Source of the DNA: CAZUCE01 sp964619265
Lineage (GTDB): Bacteria > Planctomycetota > UBA1135 > GCA-002686595
DNA: 47,794 bases
Assembly (NCBI GenBank): GCA_964619265.1
Contig: CAZUCE010000033.1
Location: 1-47,794 of the forward strand
Direction of reading: 5' to 3'
Below, piece by piece: positions 33,813 through 40,751 of the stretch. Within the stretch, counting starts at the first letter, position 1. Each line of letters opens with the position of its first letter. A model generated the notes under the pieces. That model was not told the origin of the DNA. It saw only the letters and a program-made list of their open reading frames with translations, and ran no database searches. A program made the translations under genes and the position numbers.

Positions 33813-33832
33813 TCCTGCGCGTACGCGCAGGA
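33813..33832. repeat. 20-bp perfect palindrome upstream of murG
   Basis: The sequence from 33813 to 33832 reads identically on both strands, with the arms TCCTGCGCGT and ACGCGCAGGA. It lies in the 105-base gap before murG, the only gap longer than a few bases inside the cell-wall cluster. It could be an operator for a dimeric regulator. It could also be a cruciform or RNA hairpin that tunes expression of the distal genes. It has no loop and no T-tract, so a simple intrinsic terminator is less likely. Confidence 0.5.
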
Positions 33833-33877
33833 ATTCTCGTCGGCGCGGACCGCGTGCGCGATCCTGGGCGGGCTAGC

Positions 33878-33937
33878 ATGAACCGGTGCAGCCGAGCTCT
33901 CCCGCCTCAGACCCCGCGGCTGCCGACCCAGCCGTGA
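33878..33937 (+). other. Possible 19-codon leader minigene before murG
   Basis: An ATG at 33878 opens a 19-codon frame ending in TGA at 33935-33937. That stop overlaps an in-frame murG GTG at 33934 as GTGA, the coupling pattern used throughout this cluster. It may be a coupling leader for a shorter MurG, or chance. The peptide is Pro/Arg-rich with no recognised motif, and no ribosome binding site is evident. Confidence 0.2.
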
Positions 33938-35061
33938 ATTCAAAGGAGTCGCTCCCCTCCAGCTGGCGTCTGGCGTTTGCCGGCGGTGGCACCGGTGGGC
34001 ACTTGGCTCCGGGGCTGGCGCTGCTCGAAGCGGCCGGTGAAGCTGGCTTCGGCGACCTCCTGTGGTTCGTGGCCGGGCGCCCGATCGAGGGTCGCGTGCT
34101 CGAACGCGCCGGGCCGGACGCGCTGCGACGGGTTTCCCTCGACCTGGAGCGCGGCGGGGCTCCCAAGACCCATCAGCTCATGCTGCGCGCGGCTCCGGCG
34201 ATTCGGCGCGCACGCGCCGAATTGGTCCGCTCACGCAGCGAGCTGCTGCTCGCCTTAGGCGGTGCGGTGACTCTGCCGGCGGTGCTCGCGGCACGCAGCC
34301 TCCGGCTTCCGGTCGTGCTGCTCGAAGCCAACGCTGTACCGGGGCGTGCCACGCGCAGCCTCGAGCGCTTTGCTGCGCTGGTTTGCCACGCGACCCAGAG
34401 CAGCGCTGGGCAGTTCACAGGGGCGCGCGTCCGGCACGTCGTGACCGGTCTGCCCGTACAGGACCTCACCGCGGACTCAGACCAGGTCGATCGCTGGCGA
34501 ACGTCGCTGAACCTCCACGCGGGCCGCCCGCTGCTCCTCGTGCTCGGCGGCAGTCAAGGGGCGCGCGGCCTCAACCGCTTCGTAAGTGAGCATGCGGCCG
34601 AGTGGGCCGCGGGGGGAGTTCAAGTGGTTCACCAGGTTGGCCCCGGACGGTTGGACGAAGCTGCGGATCAAGAGCTCCCCGGCTATCGTGCGGTCGAGTA
34701 TCTGGATCCTCTGGCCCCAGCGCTGGCGGCTGCGACGTTCTGCCTGTGCCGGGGTGGGGCGGGTACCTTGGCTGAGCTCAGGGGCGTCCAGCTACCGGCG
34801 ATGGTCGTTCCCTATCCCCATCATCGCGACGGGCACCAGGGCGCGAACGCCCTGGCCTACGGCTCCGCATTCGAAATCGTCCCCGAGGCCGAGCTCTCGG
34901 GGGAAGTGGCCGCGCGTTTGCGCCACCTATTGACCGACCGGTTCAGCGAGCTGGAACAGCGGCCCAGCGCGAGCGAGGACTTGGGTCAACAGGCGGCTGC
35001 CCAGGCCGTGTTGGCTGAGCTCGCCGAGCTCATCGCCGATCGGCGGAGGCCAGCTCGATGA
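33886..35061 (+). CDS. murG: Lipid II synthase MurG
   Basis: MurG adds GlcNAc from UDP-GlcNAc to lipid I at the inner membrane face. The first glycine loop FAGGGTGGHLAPG lies about 31 residues from the GTG at 33886. The C-terminal donor domain has LVLGGSQGARGLN, CRGGAGTLAELRG and YPHHRDGHQGANA, all MurG signatures. The usual GNPVR motif reads GLPVQ. The length of 391 residues is slightly long because of an Ala/Pro-rich N-terminus. A GTG at 33934 would remove 16 residues and leave the domain complete, so the start is not settled. It ends in an ATGA overlap with murC. Confidence 0.93.
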   Translation: MQPSSPASDPAAADPAVNSKESLPSSWRLAFAGGGTGGHLAPGLALLEAAGEAGFGDLLWFVAGRPIEGRVLERAGPDALRRVSLDLERGGAPKTHQLMLRAAPAIRRARAELVRSRSELLLALGGAVTLPAVLAARSLRLPVVLLEANAVPGRATRSLERFAALVCHATQSSAGQFTGARVRHVVTGLPVQDLTADSDQVDRWRTSLNLHAGRPLLLVLGGSQGARGLNRFVSEHAAEWAAGGVQVVHQVGPGRLDEAADQELPGYRAVEYLDPLAPALAAATFCLCRGGAGTLAELRGVQLPAMVVPYPHHRDGHQGANALAYGSAFEIVPEAELSGEVAARLRHLLTDRFSELEQRPSASEDLGQQAAAQAVLAELAELIADRRRPAR

Positions 35062-36470
35062 GCGATCTGCCGAGGCTGCGAGGACCGTTCCATCTGCTCG
35101 GCGTCGCTGGTGCGGGCCAGTCGGGGCTTGCGCGTCTGTTGCAAGCGCGCGGCGATTCGGTCACCGGACACGATCGGTCGAGTGGAGAGGCGGCGCGCCG
35201 ATTGGTCGAACAAGGACTGGAGCTGTCCCTTGGAGAGCCTTCGGCCTCTGGATTTCTTCCGGCGGACACGCACATCGTCATTCGTTCCGCGGCCGTGCCC
35301 GATGACGACCCCCAGGTCGTGGCGGCGCGCGAGCGCGGCCTCGAGGTGCTCAAGTATTCCCAAGCCCTCGGAGCCCTGGCGCCCCGCGGCCGCACGCTGT
35401 GCATAGCCGGAACCCATGGCAAAACCACGACTTCGTGGCTCGCGCTGCACGCTTTGCGCGCCGAGCGACCGGGAACCGGCGCCTTGATCGGTGGTTTGTG
35501 CCAAGTGCTTGGAACCGGCTCGCTGGCGCCGGCCAAAGACGGCTGGCTGGTGGTCGAAGCCTGTGAATACGACCGCAGCTTTCATCACCTGCGGCCGACC
35601 CACGGGGCGATCACGAACCTCGAGCCCGATCACCTGGATTGCTTCGGGACTCTCGGCGCTTTGCACGAGGCCTTCGCGCGGTTCGCCGGGCTCGTGGACC
35701 CAGCCGGGCGGCTGATCCTTGGATCGGATGTGCCGGCGCTGGTCGAGCGTGGCGCTGCCTGCGAGGTCTGGCGGCTCGGCCGCGAGGTGCAGATCCGCGA
35801 GCTGGGCGCAGAATCCGGTCTGCATCGATTTGGAATTGCGACGCCGCTCGGGGAGATCGGGGAGGTCCGCCTTTCGGTTCCCGGGGCCTTCCAAGTCGGC
35901 AATGCCGCGCTGGCGCTGGCGCTGGCCGCATCGGCTGCGGGAGAGCTGACCGAGGGGCTCGGTCGTGGATTGTCGGCGATGCGCGGCGTGGGGCGGCGAT
36001 TTGAAAGCTGGGGGCAAGTGGCCGGCCGCGAGTTGGTTCACGACTATGCCCATCATCCGACTGAGCTGCGGGTCACCATTCAGGCCGCGCGGGCTGTTTT
36101 TCCGGGGCGTCCGCTCCACTTGCTCTTCCAGCCCCACCAGTTCGAGCGGACTGCCCTGTTCCTGGCCGAATTCGCCGAGGCCTTGGCCCTGGTCGACGGC
36201 GCGTGTGTCACGGACGTGTACGGAGCGAGGCGCAAAGCGCAGAATTTGCGCGGCGCGAGCGCCGAAGACCTCGTGGCGCGGGCCCGCATCGAGGGGGCTT
36301 GCGTTCAACTCGCTGGCGATCTCACCGCGGCTCCCGCCCTGTTTGCCCAATCTCTTCCCCCTTCGGCCGTCGGTCTCGTGGTCGGGGCGGGCGACATCGA
36401 GTCGATCCGTGACCCGCTAGTCCATGAACTTTCCCTGCGCTCACCTTCAGAACATCCCACTTCGCGATAG
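35058..36470 (+). CDS. murC: UDP-MurNAc L-alanine ligase MurC
   Basis: MurC adds L-Ala to UDP-MurNAc with ATP. The 470-residue protein has the N-terminal Rossmann loop LLGVAGAGQSGLA (Mur ligases of this type usually read GIGGxGMS/G), and the P-loop GTHGKTTT at 118-125. The central substrate region includes EACEYDRSF and NLEPDHLD. The C-terminal domain has HDYAHHPTEL. These distinguish MurC from MurD and from Mpl, the tripeptide ligase, although Mpl is a close alternative. GGAGG at 35045-35049 lies eight bases before the ATG, which overlaps murG. Its last 47 bases overlap the start of murB in another frame. Confidence 0.93.
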   Translation: MSDLPRLRGPFHLLGVAGAGQSGLARLLQARGDSVTGHDRSSGEAARRLVEQGLELSLGEPSASGFLPADTHIVIRSAAVPDDDPQVVAARERGLEVLKYSQALGALAPRGRTLCIAGTHGKTTTSWLALHALRAERPGTGALIGGLCQVLGTGSLAPAKDGWLVVEACEYDRSFHHLRPTHGAITNLEPDHLDCFGTLGALHEAFARFAGLVDPAGRLILGSDVPALVERGAACEVWRLGREVQIRELGAESGLHRFGIATPLGEIGEVRLSVPGAFQVGNAALALALAASAAGELTEGLGRGLSAMRGVGRRFESWGQVAGRELVHDYAHHPTELRVTIQAARAVFPGRPLHLLFQPHQFERTALFLAEFAEALALVDGACVTDVYGARRKAQNLRGASAEDLVARARIEGACVQLAGDLTAAPALFAQSLPPSAVGLVVGAGDIESIRDPLVHELSLRSPSEHPTSR

Positions 36471-37416
36471 GACGACGCTGCACGTGGGTGGCACCGCCGA
36501 GCACTTGCTCGAGCCGTCCAACCCCGAGGAGCTGGCCGCCGCGCTGCGGGCGGTTCGGGAGGAGGGCCTGCGCGTTCGCTTGCTAGGCGGCGGCGCCAAT
36601 TTGATCATTGCCGATGGCGTGATCGACGGCGTGGTCGTCTCTACCGAGTGCATGCGCCGGACCTTCCGGCACGTGCCGCGGGACTTCCGCGGTGATGCCG
36701 GCGATGAGGCGCCGCTCGACCTGTTCGAAGAGGGGCTTCCGCGATTGAACTTGCCCGAGCGGGGGCAAGAAGAAGAGCCACGGCTGGTGGCCTGGGCCGG
36801 CAGCACCATGCCAGGCCTGGTGGGCGCGTCGAAGCAACTCGGCTGGAGCGGTCTCGAAGGCCTAGCTGGAGTTCCGGGGTCGATCGGAGGCGGCGTCGCC
36901 ATGAACGCCGGCGGTTCGTGGGGTGAGCTGTGGGAAGTCGTCGAGCTGGTGCGGGTGGTCGATGAAAACGGTGAGCTGCGCGACATTCCGCGCGAGCAGG
37001 TTTCCCCGGGCTACCGGGATGGAGGCCTGGGCGAGTTCATCGTGGCGGCGGTTGTGCTGAAGTTGCGACCCAGCAACAAGCACGCGGTCGAGCAGTCCGT
37101 CCGCGAATATCTCAAGCACAAGCGAGACGTACAGCCGGTCACGGAGCGATCGGCGGGCTGCATGTTCAAGAATCCTGATCCCGAGCTTTCCGGCGGACGG
37201 AGCGCAGGCCGGCTCATCGAAGACTGCGGCGGCAAGGGAATCCGCGTGGGCGGCGCCGAGGTCAGCGAGAAGCACGCCAACTTTGTGGTCAATCGAGGCA
37301 CCGCGACCGCTACGGATGTCCTGGCGGTGATCGATCGCGTCGTCGAACGGGTCGCCGAGAAAACCGGCGTCGAACTCCGGCGCGAAGTCAAGGTGTGGGG
37401 TTCGGCGGAGGCGTGA
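36424..37416 (+). CDS. murB: UDP-N-acetylenolpyruvoylglucosamine reductase MurB
   Basis: MurB is an FAD enzyme reducing UDP-GlcNAc-enolpyruvate to UDP-MurNAc. The 330-residue protein has TTLHVGG near the start, the FAD-binding LLGGGANLIIAD and LAGVPGSIGGGVAMNAG, and GYRDGG. The proton-donor region reads AGCMFKNP, with Cys246 where E. coli MurB has Ser in GSxFKNP; I recall Cys variants in other phyla. An acidic insert at about residues 85-118 is unusual. The ATG at 36424 overlaps murC by 47 bases; a later start is possible but TLHVGG would then be very close to the N-terminus. The 3' end overlaps the SGNH hydrolase start as GTGA. Confidence 0.93.
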   Translation: MNFPCAHLQNIPLRDRTTLHVGGTAEHLLEPSNPEELAAALRAVREEGLRVRLLGGGANLIIADGVIDGVVVSTECMRRTFRHVPRDFRGDAGDEAPLDLFEEGLPRLNLPERGQEEEPRLVAWAGSTMPGLVGASKQLGWSGLEGLAGVPGSIGGGVAMNAGGSWGELWEVVELVRVVDENGELRDIPREQVSPGYRDGGLGEFIVAAVVLKLRPSNKHAVEQSVREYLKHKRDVQPVTERSAGCMFKNPDPELSGGRSAGRLIEDCGGKGIRVGGAEVSEKHANFVVNRGTATATDVLAVIDRVVERVAEKTGVELRREVKVWGSAEA

Positions 37417-38513
37417 AGCGACTGATTCTACGGACGCTTGCGATCTTGCTCGGGCTGTTGGCCGGGCTTTTGGTCGGTGAAGGGATCGTTCGGGTTTGGG
37501 GAACAGGAGTGCCAGCCGAGATCGAACGGGCCATTCGCCTCACCGAGCGAATCGACGATGTGCCGCGGCTCGGCTATGCGCTGCGAGCCAATGCGCGGGA
37601 CGAGCAGCGCTACCCGGCGAGCTCGCTCGGGCCGGCTCGGGTGGTGCGCTATGCGACGAACCGCCATCGCCTGCGCGGTACGGACTTCGAGCTGGTCGCT
37701 CCCGAGGGGACCTTTCGCATCGCCTGCGTAGGCGATTCGTTCACCTTTGGAACCGGTGTCCAGGACTTGGAGACCTGGCCGGCAGTCTTGGAGCGTGAAT
37801 TGCGCGCGAGGGGCGAGCTTGTGGAGGTGCTGAATGCCGGAGTGATGGGCTACGATGCCCGTCAGCAGGTGACCTGGTTGACCGGCCGTGTGCTCGACTT
37901 CGAGCCAGACTTGGTTGTGCTATGCACCTATCTCAACGACCTCGGTCCGCCGCGCAAGCAGGACAGGCCGGAAGACTACGCCGACCTGGCGCGAATGGTG
38001 CGATTTGGGCTCACCGCCAGGGCGCCGCAGCGGGGAGTCGAGCGAACCGTAGCCGAGCGGCGCATGGGCATGGTGCGCCGGGCCTCGAAGCTCGTCGATC
38101 TCTTGGCCTACCGGCTGCACGCACGCTGGAATGCGAGTTACACCGCGGAGCGAACACGCCGGGGCTTCGACCCGGAGGGACGGGCTTTCGAGGAATACGC
38201 CACGGCGCTCGAGCTGGCGCGCGAACGCTGCGGGGTGGCTGGGGCCGAGCTGCATCTCGCGCTGTATCCGGTGCCGGCTGGATTGGACGATTATCCGTTT
38301 GAGGCTATCCACACCCAGGTGGCTGCCCTCGCCAGTCGACTCGGAATTCCTTTCCACGACTTGCTTGAGCCGCTGGAGGCGCTCGGGGACTCCAACCCGA
38401 TCGTTCATCCCAGCGATGCGCATCCGAGCCCGCAGGCCCAGGCTGCGGTGGGGAGATTTTTGGCTCTCGCGATTGAGACGACCCCCGAGGGCGACACCCT
38501 GAAGGGGGATTGA
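37413..38513 (+). CDS. Membrane-anchored SGNH/GDSL hydrolase
   Basis: This 366-residue protein has an N-terminal hydrophobic helix (about 5-24) and a periplasmic SGNH-hydrolase domain. Block I is VGDSFTFG with the nucleophile Ser109. A Gly appears in LNAGVMGYD, the Asn block is LCTYLNDLG, and the catalytic pair is in HPSDAHPSP near the C-terminus. SGNH enzymes are mostly esterases, and several remove or add O-acetyl groups on peptidoglycan or other glycans. It starts by GTGA overlap with murB, so it is the last cistron of the cell-wall cluster, where ddl or ftsQ usually sits. O-acetyl handling of the wall is the likely role, by inference. Confidence 0.85.
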   Translation: MKRLILRTLAILLGLLAGLLVGEGIVRVWGTGVPAEIERAIRLTERIDDVPRLGYALRANARDEQRYPASSLGPARVVRYATNRHRLRGTDFELVAPEGTFRIACVGDSFTFGTGVQDLETWPAVLERELRARGELVEVLNAGVMGYDARQQVTWLTGRVLDFEPDLVVLCTYLNDLGPPRKQDRPEDYADLARMVRFGLTARAPQRGVERTVAERRMGMVRRASKLVDLLAYRLHARWNASYTAERTRRGFDPEGRAFEEYATALELARERCGVAGAELHLALYPVPAGLDDYPFEAIHTQVAALASRLGIPFHDLLEPLEALGDSNPIVHPSDAHPSPQAQAAVGRFLALAIETTPEGDTLKGD

Positions 38514-38920
38514 TCCGCGACTGGGAGACCGAGCGAGCTCGGCATCAAGGCTTGGGGGCTCTTTGATCCGAAAGGGCAGGTGCGGCCGGGAATCCGGACG
38601 ACTGACCCCGCAGAGTCCCCCTCCTTCCCCCTAGAGAATCCCTAGCGGATTCCGCTCTGCTAGGACGTTCGTTGCCCCGGCCGCACCCTTGACTCCGGTG
38701 ACTTGACATGGGATCCGGCGAGGGCGGGTCCAGGGGAGTCTGGCCGAGTTTGGGCGATCGGAGGACCTGATCGAGCTGATCTCCCGGGGTCTCGCGGTTG
38801 TGGGGCAGGCGCCGGCCGCTTAGGGTTCGACCTTCCGCGTTCGGCTGGGGACGGGCGCGGCGCGCCCAGGTTCCAGGTGGGAGCCCGAGCCCGAGATTCT
38901 CCCCCCACGGAGGCGAACCC
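38514..38920 (+). promoter_or_regulatory. Gap between the cell-wall cluster and thrS
   Basis: This 407-base stretch has no gene I can support. A hairpin with GAATCC (38636-38641) and GGATTC (38647-38652) around a 5-base loop may end the upstream operon, though it lacks a T-tract. TAGGACGTTCG at 38661-38671 nearly repeats the motif at 916-926. TTGACT (38689-38694) and TTGACA (38703-38708) look like -35 boxes, but I could not pair either with a good -10 box. I saw no T-box or tRNA-like structure, so regulation of thrS by uncharged tRNA is not supported. Confidence 0.35.
38909..38913 (+). promoter_or_regulatory. Ribosome binding site of thrS
   Basis: GGAGG lies seven bases before the ATG at 38921. 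It decides this start over any further upstream in the open frame. It is also the exception among leading genes in this window, most of which lack a Shine-Dalgarno sequence. Confidence 0.6.
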
Positions 38921-40735
38921 ATGGTTCCCGATTCTTCTTCTGCTCCGGCGGCCCAAGACGCAAACGCTCGGAGAGAGCCCGCCGAAGGTCCGTACCCGCT
39001 CTCGACCTTGCGCCACTCGGTTTCGCACCTGATGGCCTCGGCCGTGGCGAGCCTATTTCCGAACGCGAAATTTGGGTTCGGCCCGTCGATCGAACACGGC
39101 TTTTACTACGACATCGACCTCCCCGAGCCGCTCGAGGAGAAGGACCTGCGCCGCATCGAAAAGGAGATGCGCAAGATCGCCAAGAAGACCCCGGAGTTGG
39201 TCTGCACGGTCAGCACTCGAGAGGAGGCCAAGGCCCAACTCGCCTCCCAGGATCAAAGCTACAAGGTCGAGGCGGTCGACCTGATCCCAGAAGACGAGGA
39301 GATCACCTTTTACACCCACGGCGCGTGGTCGGACCTGTGTGAGGGTCCGCACGTGGACCGCCTGGACCGCAGTTACGTCTTCAAGTTGCTGAGCCTCGCC
39401 GGGGCCTACTGGCGCGGTGATGAGAAGCGGCCGATGCTCCAGCGCATCTACGGCACGGCTTTTTGGGAGCAAGAAGATCTCGACTCGCACCTTTTGTGGC
39501 TCGAGGAGGTCAAGCTCCGCGATCACCGCCGGATCGGTACCGATCAGGACTTGTTCAGCCTGCATCCGGAAGCGGGATCCGGTTTCGTGTTCTGGCATCC
39601 GCGCCTGGGCATCGTTCGTAAGAACATCGAGGATTTTTGGTGGGCCGAGCACACCAAGCGCGGCTACCAGCCGGTCTATAGCCCGCATGTCTCGCGTGAG
39701 GCGCTGTTCGCGGTGTCCGGTCACCTCGAAAACTACGGCGAGATGATGTACGCCCCGATGTCGATTGAGGAGCAACCCTATCGGGTCAAGCCGATGAACT
39801 GCCCTGGTCACATCCTGATGTACGCCAACCGTGGGCACTCCTATCGCGAGCTACCCCTGCGCTGGGCCGAGCTCGGCACGGTCTACCGCTATGAAAAATC
39901 CGGCGTAGTTCACGGGATGCTCCGGGTGCGGGGCTTTACCCAGGACGACAGCCACATCTTTTGCACGCCCGACCAGCTCGCGAAGGAAATCGCGGGCGTC
40001 CTGGATCTGGTCAAGCTGATGCTCAGCACCTTCGGCTATTCCTACACCGCGTACCTCGCGACGCGGCCCGAAGAGAAGAGCATCGGTGACGACGAGTACT
40101 GGGAGAAGGCTCTGGATGCGCTCCGCGAGGGTGCTGTGCAGGCTGGGATCGAACTGGAACTCGACGAAGGCGGCGGCGCCTTTTACGGACCGAAGATCGA
40201 CTTCAAGGTCAAAGATGCACTGGGACGCGAGTGGCAAAACTCGACCGTGCAGTGCGATTTCAACCTGCCCGAACGATTCGATCTGACCTACACCGACTCC
40301 GACGGCCAAAAGAAGCGTCCGATCCTCGTGCACCGAGCGGTGCTCGGGAGCCTCGAGCGCTTCGTCGGTGGATTGATCGAACACTTCGGCGGCAAGTTCC
40401 CGGTGTGGATCGCACCCGAGCAGGTGGCTCTGATTCCGATTCGAGAAGAGTACGCCGGCTACGCGCAGAAGCTCACCGAGCGTCTTCACGCCGCCGGTAT
40501 TCGTGTGCGTCACTTCGACGAGCCGACGCATATGAACAAGCGCATCAAGGAGGCCCAGAAGCTTCAGATTCCCTATCTGCTCGTGGTGGGCGAGCGCGAG
40601 GAGCAGGACGGCACGGTCGCGGTTCGTCCGCGGGGAACCCGCGAGCAGAACACGATGCCGTTCGACGACTTCCTCGCACGAGTTGTCGAGTTGCGGGATA
40701 CGCGTTCGCTCGACTTGCCCCACCTGGGAGCCTGA
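38921..40735 (+). CDS. thrS: Threonyl-tRNA synthetase lacking the TGS domain
   Basis: The enzyme charges tRNA-Thr. The editing domain has HxxxH at His32 and His36 and a later CEGPH pair. The class II catalytic core shows motif 2 around YRYEKSGVVHGMLRVRGFTQDD, the zinc ligand Cys in MNCPGH, and motif 3 around HRAVLGSLERF. The anticodon-binding domain ends with the basic segment HMNKRIKEAQK and KVAVR-like VAVRPRG. At 604 residues it is shorter than E. coli ThrRS (642) because the N-terminal TGS domain is missing. A short Ser/Ala-rich tail of about 24 residues takes its place. Synthetases without TGS are known in some bacteria. The stop lies 16 bases before the next gene. Confidence 0.95.
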   Translation: MVPDSSSAPAAQDANARREPAEGPYPLSTLRHSVSHLMASAVASLFPNAKFGFGPSIEHGFYYDIDLPEPLEEKDLRRIEKEMRKIAKKTPELVCTVSTREEAKAQLASQDQSYKVEAVDLIPEDEEITFYTHGAWSDLCEGPHVDRLDRSYVFKLLSLAGAYWRGDEKRPMLQRIYGTAFWEQEDLDSHLLWLEEVKLRDHRRIGTDQDLFSLHPEAGSGFVFWHPRLGIVRKNIEDFWWAEHTKRGYQPVYSPHVSREALFAVSGHLENYGEMMYAPMSIEEQPYRVKPMNCPGHILMYANRGHSYRELPLRWAELGTVYRYEKSGVVHGMLRVRGFTQDDSHIFCTPDQLAKEIAGVLDLVKLMLSTFGYSYTAYLATRPEEKSIGDDEYWEKALDALREGAVQAGIELELDEGGGAFYGPKIDFKVKDALGREWQNSTVQCDFNLPERFDLTYTDSDGQKKRPILVHRAVLGSLERFVGGLIEHFGGKFPVWIAPEQVALIPIREEYAGYAQKLTERLHAAGIRVRHFDEPTHMNKRIKEAQKLQIPYLLVVGEREEQDGTVAVRPRGTREQNTMPFDDFLARVVELRDTRSLDLPHLGA

Positions 40736-40751
40736 AACCAGCCACCAGCGC

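Noticed and set aside
38514..38920. tRNA or T-box element before thrS
   Set aside because: GGTTCGACC near 38825 resembles a T-arm, but no acceptor, D or anticodon stem fits around it and no T-box core is visible.
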